A DNA stretch of 48,873 nucleotides from a virus, in IMG/VR virus record IMGVR_UViG_3300032731_000731, positions 1 to 48,873 of that record; one strand, written 5' to 3'. Below the pieces are notes generated by a model. It saw only the letters and a program-made list of their open reading frames with translations, did not search any database and had not been told where the DNA came from. Positions 17,944 through 26,717 of this stretch are shown here, one piece after another (within the stretch, counting starts at the first letter, position 1; every line of letters begins with the position of its first letter). The translations under genes were made by a program, and so were the position numbers.

Positions 17944-17977
17944 TATTAATCACTATAAGTTTAATAATATCAAGTAC

Positions 17978-19000
17978 TTAGAAATCAAGTTTTACCTTCA
18001 AGAGGCATTCACGTGAATAATTCTTAAGGATCGGCCTACTTAATTTTGCTACGGCAAGTAATTCATTATTATCATTATAAAGTCCTACTGTAGTAATATA
18101 CGTTTTTGGATCTTTTTTAAATGAAACATTTGTAAGTGAACCATCTGATGACGTAAAAAATGTATGATTAGTACTAAAATTAAATTCTTTATTAAACGCT
18201 CTACAAAAATAATGTGTAGATGAGATTTTTTCTTCTCTCCGCGCTGCAAAATATGCACTTCTTGATATTTGATTATACAATTTAGCTGAATTATCATCAT
18301 CAGTATTAGATGTTCGGCCCGTGGCCATAGATGAAGATGCATCTAAAATAAGTGGATGTAATACAATTATACCAAGATCAGGATAAAATAATCCATATCC
18401 GCCGCCTGGCTGACTCGTTGCAACAGTTTCAGTTACTGCGGTACCCGTTGCAATTGTTCCTGAAACAACATTAAAAACACGGCCACCTTCACCAACAGAT
18501 GCATTTGTTGTTGCACCACTGTCATCAATTAATTTTATAGACGCGCTAGCAGCGTGTTGTTGTATTCTCACCTCCCAATTGCCAGGATCAACCTTTTCAC
18601 GCATTCGTGCACGATTAACAGATATTACATAACAATCACTGCTAGTTACACTGCCAGCAAACGTAAATTTATTAGTATTTGGTCCTAACAAAATATTTCT
18701 AAACTGTGAATATACTGCAGCAGATGACCGGTTTCCTGTTGCGGCTCCCACAGTTCCCTTTGATCCACTACCGTTAATATTACCATATGCTAATCCAAAT
18801 TGAATTTCAGCAGTTGAATCAGTAACAGGATTTGTTTTATATACATCATAATAATAATTACCGGAACTACCACTTTGTGTAGATGATGTATGAAATGTAG
18901 TTAATGTTGCGGTACCACTACTCCACATTCCTGAAGAAATAGTTTGTTTAATATTTGTTACAATATCATTATCTAAATCAAATTGTTTTATTAAAGTCAT
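17978..19000 (-). CDS. Virion structural protein, paralogous at the C-terminus to the 348-aa protein
   Basis: 340 residues, beta-type composition. The last 45 residues (ITTVGLYNDNNELLAVAKLS) match the end of the 16128-17174 protein. The N-terminus (MTLIKQFDLDNDIVTNIKQT) differs. It lies between the 209-residue structural protein and a homing endonuclease, inside the baseplate/tail cluster. It is probably a tail or baseplate decoration protein; no enzymatic motif is visible. Confidence 0.75.
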   Translation of the reverse strand: MTLIKQFDLDNDIVTNIKQTISSGMWSSGTATLTTFHTSSTQSGSSGNYYYDVYKTNPVTDSTAEIQFGLAYGNINGSGSKGTVGAATGNRSSAAVYSQFRNILLGPNTNKFTFAGSVTSSDCYVISVNRARMREKVDPGNWEVRIQQHAASASIKLIDDSGATTNASVGEGGRVFNVVSGTIATGTAVTETVATSQPGGGYGLFYPDLGIIVLHPLILDASSSMATGRTSNTDDDNSAKLYNQISRSAYFAARREEKISSTHYFCRAFNKEFNFSTNHTFFTSSDGSLTNVSFKKDPKTYITTVGLYNDNNELLAVAKLSRPILKNYSRECLLKVKLDF

Positions 19001-19010
19001 AATTTACTCC

Positions 19011-19640
19011 TTATGAACTAGTTACATTTATTGAAACTGGAATAGTGAGCGTTGCACCAGTTTCATTACCAACAATTGTTAATTGTGTGGAAGTAATATT
19101 TGTAGCTTTAGCTATAAGTATTGCTGATTGTGCAACTACTGTTTGACTATTAGTTAAATCATCATCACTTAAAAATGCTGGAATAGTCGCGCCTTGCTGT
19201 GGTACTGTCTGTCCAGTTGCGTTCATTCGTACATTTTCTGCATCAAATAAAATAAACGTATAGCCGAGTGTTGAATCACTAGCATTTCGAGTAGTTGGCG
19301 TTACTGCTTGTTGATCGCCAGCCGCTGTAAATGTAACAGCAGAAATACCAATTTGAAGAATCGGCATTTTTGTAGTATTTTTAGGTAATGTAACAAGTTT
19401 ATACCTAAGCATTTGATTTTCATCTGGAAATGCTTCTAATAATGGCATATTTTCAATTACACTTCCGTAATAATCAGTACCATTGGGATGCGTAACATCC
19501 CATAATTTATAATCAATTTCATCATCACCAAATGCAAATTTAGTAACTTTAAATTCATTTTTTCCTCGGCTTAGAAGCTCTCGTCCCTTTTTAGTTAGTA
19601 TAGCATCTACGGTTACGGTCGTCCGATTTAAAAAACCCAT
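19011..19640 (-). CDS. Conserved tail/baseplate structural protein, 209 aa
   Basis: The N-terminal part (MGFLNRTTVTVDAILTKKGR, ELLSRG, FGDDEIDYKLWD) looks like a family of structural proteins that I recall from marine T4-like phages. The remainder is a Thr/Ser-rich beta domain. It starts 11 bases upstream of the 340-residue structural gene, with AGGAG before its own ATG. The upstream neighbour is a decayed endonuclease that sits between it and the 1722-residue protein. The exact position in the virion is unknown. Confidence 0.72.
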   Translation of the reverse strand: MGFLNRTTVTVDAILTKKGRELLSRGKNEFKVTKFAFGDDEIDYKLWDVTHPNGTDYYGSVIENMPLLEAFPDENQMLRYKLVTLPKNTTKMPILQIGISAVTFTAAGDQQAVTPTTRNASDSTLGYTFILFDAENVRMNATGQTVPQQGATIPAFLSDDDLTNSQTVVAQSAILIAKATNITSTQLTIVGNETGATLTIPVSINVTSS

Positions 19641-19651
19641 TTGTATTCTCC

Positions 19652-20027
19652 TTATATTTTCAATCTAATAAATTCACAATCGGGTAATTTTATAATTTCC
19701 CGCTGTCTTTTTAAATCTTGTTTTTTTAATGTCCCGTTAGAATTAAAATGGCCCTTTTCATCTATTTCAATCCAAACATTTTTTTGTTCATCATACCCAT
19801 CTACATGTTGTGCACAACTTTTACATTTTATAAATTTTTGTTTTCTAGCATGTTTAAATCCACATAAGTTCATAAATACCACTATCCTTAATTTTTTTCA
19901 TTTCAACTGTTTGTGGACCATGAGTATTCTGCAACTGATTCTTTCGTGATCCAATTCCATGAAAAATCCTATTATCTATATCAGCTGTCAAACCTTTATT
20001 CCAAGGTATACATCCTTTATTTGCCAT
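19652..20027 (-). pseudogene. Decayed homing endonuclease (two overlapping frames)
   Basis: A first frame (19854-20027, 57 aa) starts at an ATG with AGGAAA before it and begins with MANKGCIPWNKGLT, a common start of NUMOD3 endonucleases. It stops at TAA. A second frame (19652-19882, GTG start, 76 aa) overlaps by 29 bases. It carries the second half of a Vsr/DUF559-like nuclease: DGYDEQKNVWIEIDEKGHF, then DLKRQREIIKLPDCEFIRLK, closely similar to the end of the 13551-14168 protein. The middle of the protein is missing. The most likely story is a free-standing endonuclease that lost its centre and frame. Both frames could still be translated. Confidence 0.65.
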
Positions 20028-20076
20028 AACATTTCCTATTCGTATATAAATAGTTATATTTTAAATTTTTCATAAT

Positions 20077-23000
20077 TTATCTTACTTCAAGTTTTGAATC
20101 ACCTGGAACTTTAGAAACAAGCGTTGTTGGTGATGTAATTGATACTTCAACCGGCAATTCGCCATCAATAGTAGTAGTTAATGTTTGCAAACAACCTAAG
20201 TAATGTCTATTTGTAGAGCCTAAATCACTTGGAGTTTGTAGTTCACTTGATACATATGAAGACGAATAAAATTTATCTAAGGATTGGCTTAATGATGAAC
20301 TGTAAAAATATCTGGCTTCTTGATTATGTTCAGAATATCGCGACTCACTAATAAATGGTTGTACTCCTTCTTCAAATACATACATTGGTCCACCAGATGA
20401 TAGTGAAGATGTATTATATAAATAATTTCCAGTCAATCTATATAAAGATGCCTTTTGTAATGTGTTCGTACTAACAATAGACCCAGTATAATTTAGATAA
20501 TCTCCGCTCATTGAAATACGAGAATCTCCAGCTTCAAATTGTGAAACATTAATGTAGCCTTCATACTCTAAATCTTCATAATTTGGTACTTTATTAACAA
20601 TATTTTTCGAGCGTTCAAATATATTTGGCTCTATTATAACTCCAAAAGTAGGTTTAGTTCGTGCTGGGATTAAAATTTTCATTTGGTCGAACATAGATTG
20701 GTCATAATATTTAATCAGTCGCATATAATCCCAAAAATTATTTGGTGTAGTATATTTTTGCCAATATGAATATGCAACTTTTTCCAAACCTCTATATGAA
20801 AGTTCAAACACATCACGAGGATCACCTATATATTCATTAAAATCCAAATCTGCGACAGATAAAATAATATCTTCATTAATAACATCAGTTGGAGCAAAGA
20901 AAAGTCCTAATTTATTAGAATCTAATGGTGCAAAATCAAATGCGGCCTTTTCTGCACGTTTATCTACCGATAATTGACGAGTACGTTTATTAGTTTCTAT
21001 CCGAATTTTACTTGACATTCTACGACTAGCACCAATATTAGGGATAAACATATTCTGCTGTTCTTCAATAGAAGAATAATTTATTTCATTAGCAAAACCA
21101 ACAGCACTACCTGTTTGAATATACGATTGATCTGCACTAGTATCTCTGACCGAAGTATTTGTAGACTGGTTGATATTATCATCAAAAGAATATCTCAATA
21201 CTAAATCAGTATATGAAGCAGACGCATGATTACCATTAAACGATTTTGGTGATGCAACATGATTATTAAATGCAGATTCATTAAGTGGCGAATTCCAATA
21301 TCTGAATTCCATCATAGAACCACTAAATTGAGCACCAAATGTTGTATTATTACCACCAATATATGCGGCTTGACTTGCAGTAAATTGAGCATTATATGAT
21401 TCTGATACTAATCCTTCGGATCCAGAAATAATCATTGAATTTTCAGATTCATATATAATTTTATCCCTACCACCGTTATATTTTTTAACATATAAATCAT
21501 ATTTAATTGATTGATTTACAGCATCAGACGTTATATCTATCATTGGAAGTACTCTGGATTGGGTTGCAACACCAGCTATAAACGTTGTAGTATCGGCAGT
21601 CTTGATCTGTCGTTTCGGCCAACCTTTAACTCCTACTAATTCTCCCGTAGTATCATTTTTATCAGTATATTCTAAAGTAATGTCTTTACCTTCAGTATTT
21701 GATATTGCAATTTTACCTTTACTTGGATATAATGTAGAATTGTTTAATTTAATACGGTTTGCTCCATAAGATACAGTATCATTTACATATGATTGAGATG
21801 CTTCTGGTATTATTGTACGTCGTAACATTATAGAATAAAAATCGCCATCATATATTGGTAATTGTGATGAACTAAGTTCTTGATATCCTTCAGAACCAGA
21901 AAGCATAAATGATACACTTCCATAATTATCCGATGATCCATTTTCTTTTAACCTAAGTGCCCAAGAACTGCCCACTTGCAATAGGGTTTGATTAGAACCC
22001 GTAGCAGATTTGAAACGAAGTTCTACTGTATCGGGTTTTCTACTACTATTTTGATCATTTGCCCATGTAGTTTTAACATATTGTGTCCCTTTAAAATCAA
22101 TTGCCTTAGTAAATTTACGTTCAATTTCATATGTAGGCGTATCATTTTTAACGTCGGGACCACCATATTCTTTTATACGAAGAATTGTCGCTGGTACTCC
22201 ATAACAGTTGATCAGGCCCCGCAAAGCTTGTACCGTACCTTTTGTTTTTAAAAAGTATGGCATATTATTAATAATACGGCTCCAAATTTCTCTAGAAATA
22301 TCCCGCTCGGCAGTTGTAGATGATATTGCATGAACCGTAGATGATGATCCAGTAACATTAAATCCCAAAGCAAATTTTGGTAATTCAATTAAATCTTTAC
22401 TATTAGGCATTTTCCAACCCAATGATTCTGCAACTGAAACCAATAAATCTTTTGGAATACCGACATCCAATTTGTCACTTCGGTTATAAATATCTGACAT
22501 GCCATTTACATATGTCCAAATACCATCAAAATGATGTGCAGTCATATCAATAAATTTTATAAAAGTATCATTTTCTGAATTTTCTTTAATGTGTGCAGGT
22601 AAGTTATTAGCTAATCTATTACGGTTTTCTCTATCGTATAATGAAGCACTAGTATTTTGAGCAGAATAAAACGAAATCCCCACGGAAGATGTCGTAGCCG
22701 CGAAAATATAAGGAGAAGTCGTAGTACCAGATCCACCAGTTTTTGGCCATGCATTACTAAAAAATTCACCTAATGAATTTGATACATATGATGAGCTTTC
22801 AATATACATATACTTTTCAAATCCATCAAATTCATTAACATATTTTCTAGTATTACGCTCATATTTTTGAATTTGTGTTGTTAAGCTGGAAGTTGTTGGA
22901 TTATTATTCGTGGCTAATGATGCACTCTGAGATACATTAGTTTCTATTTGTTCTAATTTATATTTAAAATTCTTTAATCGTTGTTCTACTGAACTAAAAT

Positions 23001-25245
23001 TTACAAAATTAGCAAATTGTGAGTAATCAATATTAAGATTTACACTGTCAAAACTTCCACTTAAAAATTCATCTTCTAATTGCTTAGACACTGCAGTATC
23101 AGACGTTAAAATAGAACCTTTAGTTTTATATTGTGTTTCTCCCCGGCCGATTGGAGAATCAACCGATTGTAAATTAGGGCTACGTAATAAAATATCACTA
23201 ATTTCTTCATCTACAAAATTAATTAAATTAACTGTTTCTGTATGTGTAGGTGCCATTTCACGTACCACAAAGCATGTATCACCAATTTCTATATCATCCG
23301 ATAATTCATCATATAATTTATAAACTACTGAATGTGGCCATTTACTAACGGTAATATCATCCTTTTTATAATTTATAGCTAAAGAAAGTTTATTATTACT
23401 AAAATTTAATAATGTAGTTAATTGTCTAGAATCATTTACTTTATAAGTAACACCCCAATCAGTAAAAGGATAATTAGGACTTGAATCAGATAAAATTTCT
23501 CCTAAATGCCCTACTTCTAATGCTTGTTCTACCCAACTTTGATCTACTATAATTTGATTAGATGATTGTACAGATACAATATTTGCAGTATATGGTTGAT
23601 AAATAGCTGTGTTTTCTATTATTTTAGAATATATAAATGACAGTTGAATATCATCTACCCATAAAATTCCAGTTTCACCTTTATTACCGTAAACATATAA
23701 TCTAAAATCAGAATCCAAATCCCAATTAGAACCAATTTCTGTAATAAACGTTCTTTGTTCCCACTCACCAATTGTTTGAACATCAAAATCACCAATAGTT
23801 GAAATATTATTTTCAAATGATTTAGTAGGAGCGATTTGATTTGATACCCACTGTGATCCAGTCCATATCCACGCCCCCTTCGCACTTATAACATTCAATT
23901 CTGGTAAAATTCTTGTAAACCAATAAATATATGATGTGCCATTTTGAATCCACCGTTTCCCAGGGCTTAATGTTCCGTACGGAAAGTCATCAATTGAAAC
24001 GCCGGTATCTGGCAACGGCTCTGCTAAATCAAGACCATTTGGTGGTTCGGTAGGCATTGGTTCATCATTAAAATTACCAGTAGTATGATGTAATCCAACT
24101 CTTGTTCCTTTACCCAATACATCAGATTTTTGCCACCATGTAACTTTAATTTGATCACCAACATCTAAACCCCTAGATGAAAGATTATTTACATGTTGAT
24201 TAATTCCTAACCAGCGATGTGAAAGTGATTGACCGTTTTGATCAACAAATTGATTATTTTTATCTACAAATTTCATACAATTAGAATTATTACGACCCTC
24301 GTTCATAACCCATTTTGCATGATGGCCAATTGAAGGTGCTTCAACTCCTGAATTATAACCTACCGACCAATTTCTTGGTTTAACTGCGTCACCATGTAAA
24401 TTATCATCCCATCCAGGTACTGTGTAATCCCAGTTAACTTCTAATTCTTCACCACTCATATTTGCAATTGCATTAGCATTATCACTAGTTTCTGCACTTG
24501 CTGTTTGATATCCAACTATAAAAGCATTTTTTAATTCAATAGTACCACCAATCATTGAATCCTGAATCCCGGGGTCACTATCATTAAGATCAAATGCTAA
24601 ACCTGGCTGTTCAGCACTTACCGTAAATGTACCAGTTCCATCTCCATTTGTTGTATTTGGTTTATAAATTTTTAATGTTTGATATAATGTTTCAAAATCA
24701 GTTTTATATTTATTTTGTTTAATATCTAGCGGCGCTAATCGCACCTCGGTTCGGGACGGTGATATCTCTTGTACAAAATATTTATAGTCTTTAATATCCA
24801 ATTCAGTCGGATTTGTATTTAAATCACCTTCCAATCCAATATACACCATGCCTTTATCATTAACCCAATATGGCTGTTCAGCAAATCCGGTAATCCACGG
24901 CGCACCAGTATAAATTTCATTTGTTGTTGCGCCAACAGTATGTGTTAATACAACTTCATCTGCACCGGCTAAATGTCTAAAGAAATTATAAACAACTTTA
25001 TATGTACCCGTAATAAATCCAACTTCACGTAAATTATCACCTGGTTTCACCCGAATGGCGTCGCCATCTTTAAAATTACGAGTAATTCCAGATTTTAATA
25101 ATGTATCATCAGTATCATATACATGAAATTCAACATAATCTCGTTCATCAATACCATACTCCGGTCTGGTATAGCTGTCTGAATTACCTACTATATATGA
25201 ACCTCCCTGCTTAAGGAGATTAAAGTCTTTTTCTTTTAATCTCAT
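20077..25245 (-). CDS. Large virion structural protein, 1722 aa (baseplate region)
   Basis: It lies in the baseplate operon after gp25, gp6 and two smaller genes, where T4-type phages keep large wedge proteins such as gp7. The sequence is not clearly gp7. The first 200 residues are beta-rich (GSYIVGNSDSYTRPEYG). A conserved-looking core near residue 1000 reads YFLKTKGTVQALRGLINCYG. Residues about 1050-1350 resemble a LamG/concanavalin-like module (VELRFKSATG, then FSGSMMEFRYWNSPLNES and LVLRYSFDD). The ATG overlaps the stop of the upstream gene (ATGA). It could carry both baseplate-anchoring and glycan-binding parts. The role is inferred. Confidence 0.75.
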   Translation of the reverse strand: MRLKEKDFNLLKQGGSYIVGNSDSYTRPEYGIDERDYVEFHVYDTDDTLLKSGITRNFKDGDAIRVKPGDNLREVGFITGTYKVVYNFFRHLAGADEVVLTHTVGATTNEIYTGAPWITGFAEQPYWVNDKGMVYIGLEGDLNTNPTELDIKDYKYFVQEISPSRTEVRLAPLDIKQNKYKTDFETLYQTLKIYKPNTTNGDGTGTFTVSAEQPGLAFDLNDSDPGIQDSMIGGTIELKNAFIVGYQTASAETSDNANAIANMSGEELEVNWDYTVPGWDDNLHGDAVKPRNWSVGYNSGVEAPSIGHHAKWVMNEGRNNSNCMKFVDKNNQFVDQNGQSLSHRWLGINQHVNNLSSRGLDVGDQIKVTWWQKSDVLGKGTRVGLHHTTGNFNDEPMPTEPPNGLDLAEPLPDTGVSIDDFPYGTLSPGKRWIQNGTSYIYWFTRILPELNVISAKGAWIWTGSQWVSNQIAPTKSFENNISTIGDFDVQTIGEWEQRTFITEIGSNWDLDSDFRLYVYGNKGETGILWVDDIQLSFIYSKIIENTAIYQPYTANIVSVQSSNQIIVDQSWVEQALEVGHLGEILSDSSPNYPFTDWGVTYKVNDSRQLTTLLNFSNNKLSLAINYKKDDITVSKWPHSVVYKLYDELSDDIEIGDTCFVVREMAPTHTETVNLINFVDEEISDILLRSPNLQSVDSPIGRGETQYKTKGSILTSDTAVSKQLEDEFLSGSFDSVNLNIDYSQFANFVNFSSVEQRLKNFKYKLEQIETNVSQSASLATNNNPTTSSLTTQIQKYERNTRKYVNEFDGFEKYMYIESSSYVSNSLGEFFSNAWPKTGGSGTTTSPYIFAATTSSVGISFYSAQNTSASLYDRENRNRLANNLPAHIKENSENDTFIKFIDMTAHHFDGIWTYVNGMSDIYNRSDKLDVGIPKDLLVSVAESLGWKMPNSKDLIELPKFALGFNVTGSSSTVHAISSTTAERDISREIWSRIINNMPYFLKTKGTVQALRGLINCYGVPATILRIKEYGGPDVKNDTPTYEIERKFTKAIDFKGTQYVKTTWANDQNSSRKPDTVELRFKSATGSNQTLLQVGSSWALRLKENGSSDNYGSVSFMLSGSEGYQELSSSQLPIYDGDFYSIMLRRTIIPEASQSYVNDTVSYGANRIKLNNSTLYPSKGKIAISNTEGKDITLEYTDKNDTTGELVGVKGWPKRQIKTADTTTFIAGVATQSRVLPMIDITSDAVNQSIKYDLYVKKYNGGRDKIIYESENSMIISGSEGLVSESYNAQFTASQAAYIGGNNTTFGAQFSGSMMEFRYWNSPLNESAFNNHVASPKSFNGNHASASYTDLVLRYSFDDNINQSTNTSVRDTSADQSYIQTGSAVGFANEINYSSIEEQQNMFIPNIGASRRMSSKIRIETNKRTRQLSVDKRAEKAAFDFAPLDSNKLGLFFAPTDVINEDIILSVADLDFNEYIGDPRDVFELSYRGLEKVAYSYWQKYTTPNNFWDYMRLIKYYDQSMFDQMKILIPARTKPTFGVIIEPNIFERSKNIVNKVPNYEDLEYEGYINVSQFEAGDSRISMSGDYLNYTGSIVSTNTLQKASLYRLTGNYLYNTSSLSSGGPMYVFEEGVQPFISESRYSEHNQEARYFYSSSLSQSLDKFYSSSYVSSELQTPSDLGSTNRHYLGCLQTLTTTIDGELPVEVSITSPTTLVSKVPGDSKLEVR

Positions 25246-25550
25246 AATTCTTTAAATTCTCGTTTTAAAATAATATCTAATTGATCATCTGCTCTAACTT
25301 TTAGTGTTAATGGTGAAATAAAAACTTCTTGCCAAATGCCCTGTTTACTAAGACCAGTTTCTGGGTCTTCATATGAAATAAAAATTCCATCTGCAGTACG
25401 TAATGTTTCGGGATTTGAATCTGCAGTTGAACCAGAAATTAATGTTCTAGTTCGTTGATCATTAATTGTATTTTCATACAGCATCCGATCAGTCTCTGCT
25501 AAATCTTGATAATATGCATTATTTTGTAATTCTTTAAGTGAATATGGCAT
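25242..25550 (-). CDS. Small protein between baseplate genes, 102 aa
   Basis: No family is recognised. The N-terminal 35 residues are helical and acidic (LKELQNNAYYQDLAETDRML), the rest is beta-like. It overlaps the start of the 1722-residue gene by four bases and lies 3 bases after the DNRLRE-like gene, so it is co-translated with virion proteins. Probably a minor baseplate component. Confidence 0.65.
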   Translation of the reverse strand: MPYSLKELQNNAYYQDLAETDRMLYENTINDQRTRTLISGSTADSNPETLRTADGIFISYEDPETGLSKQGIWQEVFISPLTLKVRADDQLDIILKREFKEL

Positions 25551-25553
25551 TTT

Positions 25554-26684
25554 TTACTTTGCAACTTTAAATACAAAATTATTACTATAATATAATTCTG
25601 TTTGTTCAGCGGAATTACTACCGCTAACTATTTTAAATTCTATTTCATAAAAACGCTCTGGTTGAAAGCCATTCATCCAAACTGTAAAAAAATTACTAGT
25701 TGAATCACAACTTACTATTGAGCCAGTTCCATATGAAATAATTACATCTTCAGTACGTGCATCTTTAATAGAATAATATGTTCCATTTAAACTTGTTGTA
25801 CTTCCACTAGGTAAATAATTTACTGTTAATAACGATGGTGAGGTAGAAAATGTCATATCAGGATATTTTTTTCTTCCAACTATTCTAAATTTAACTTTAG
25901 AATTTTCTTTGTATGATGGCCGCATTCCTTTCATATAAAGTATTGGATCCTCTAACATTGATCCAGATAATTCTGTTAATGAGCCCGTGGACCAACTAGA
26001 ATCATCCCACACAATTTCTAATTTTGGTGGATATACTGTATGTGTATCACTAGAAAAAAAGCTAAAATTACCAAATTTAGTTGAATTTCCTTCGGCAGCC
26101 CCGGAACCAGTATTTTCATTACCTAAACTACCACTTCGTTTAATCATAAAGCCTTCATTTGGAATACTTAAATTCAACCATTGAGAAACAAGCTCTGTTA
26201 CATTAGCTCTAAAATCTGTCGTTTCATGATCAAAGGATTGTGAAGCAACTTGACCACTACCACTATACCAATTGCCTCCAGTATCATTTGAGCCAGAAGA
26301 CCATTGATCTGCTGTATTTTCTCCCGTTTTATATCTCCAACTTACACCTTCTGTTGTAGTAGGAAAATCAGTAAATTTACCATCTCCCATCGTCCAACTC
26401 TGACTTATTGGATATATATATAAACTTTGACTTGTAGCCAATTGAGTAGGATTTGCATCATACATATTAAGATAATATTTTGCAGTTGTAGGAATAACTC
26501 CCTGTACAATAGAGCTTGATATTGCAGTTAAATTAAATTTCATTAAAATTCTAGAAACATTAATAACTGACGCGTCACTATTCATAGATTTTTGAATTTC
26601 TAATATTTCATCAAGGCCAGTATTCATGGATTGTGATGCTTCATAAAGAGTAGCATCTTTTTCAGGAAATATAAAAAAGTGCAT
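25554..26684 (-). CDS. Virion protein with DNRLRE/CBM96-like beta domain
   Basis: The N-terminus reads EKDATLYEASQSMNTGLDEI, then SRILMKFNL. A WLN motif, a GFMIKRSGSL strand and PPKLEIVWDD follow. This succession is the pattern of the DNRLRE/CBM96 carbohydrate-binding fold, a beta-sandwich found in extracellular proteins and phage virion proteins. The last 130 residues form a second beta domain. It lies directly downstream of gp6. A role at the baseplate edge, perhaps in polysaccharide binding, is plausible but not demonstrated. Confidence 0.65.
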   Translation of the reverse strand: MHFFIFPEKDATLYEASQSMNTGLDEILEIQKSMNSDASVINVSRILMKFNLTAISSSIVQGVIPTTAKYYLNMYDANPTQLATSQSLYIYPISQSWTMGDGKFTDFPTTTEGVSWRYKTGENTADQWSSGSNDTGGNWYSGSGQVASQSFDHETTDFRANVTELVSQWLNLSIPNEGFMIKRSGSLGNENTGSGAAEGNSTKFGNFSFFSSDTHTVYPPKLEIVWDDSSWSTGSLTELSGSMLEDPILYMKGMRPSYKENSKVKFRIVGRKKYPDMTFSTSPSLLTVNYLPSGSTTSLNGTYYSIKDARTEDVIISYGTGSIVSCDSTSNFFTVWMNGFQPERFYEIEFKIVSGSNSAEQTELYYSNNFVFKVAK

Positions 26685-26717
26685 ATTATTGTCCTTCGTT
26701 TAAGTTAAAATTTTTCA

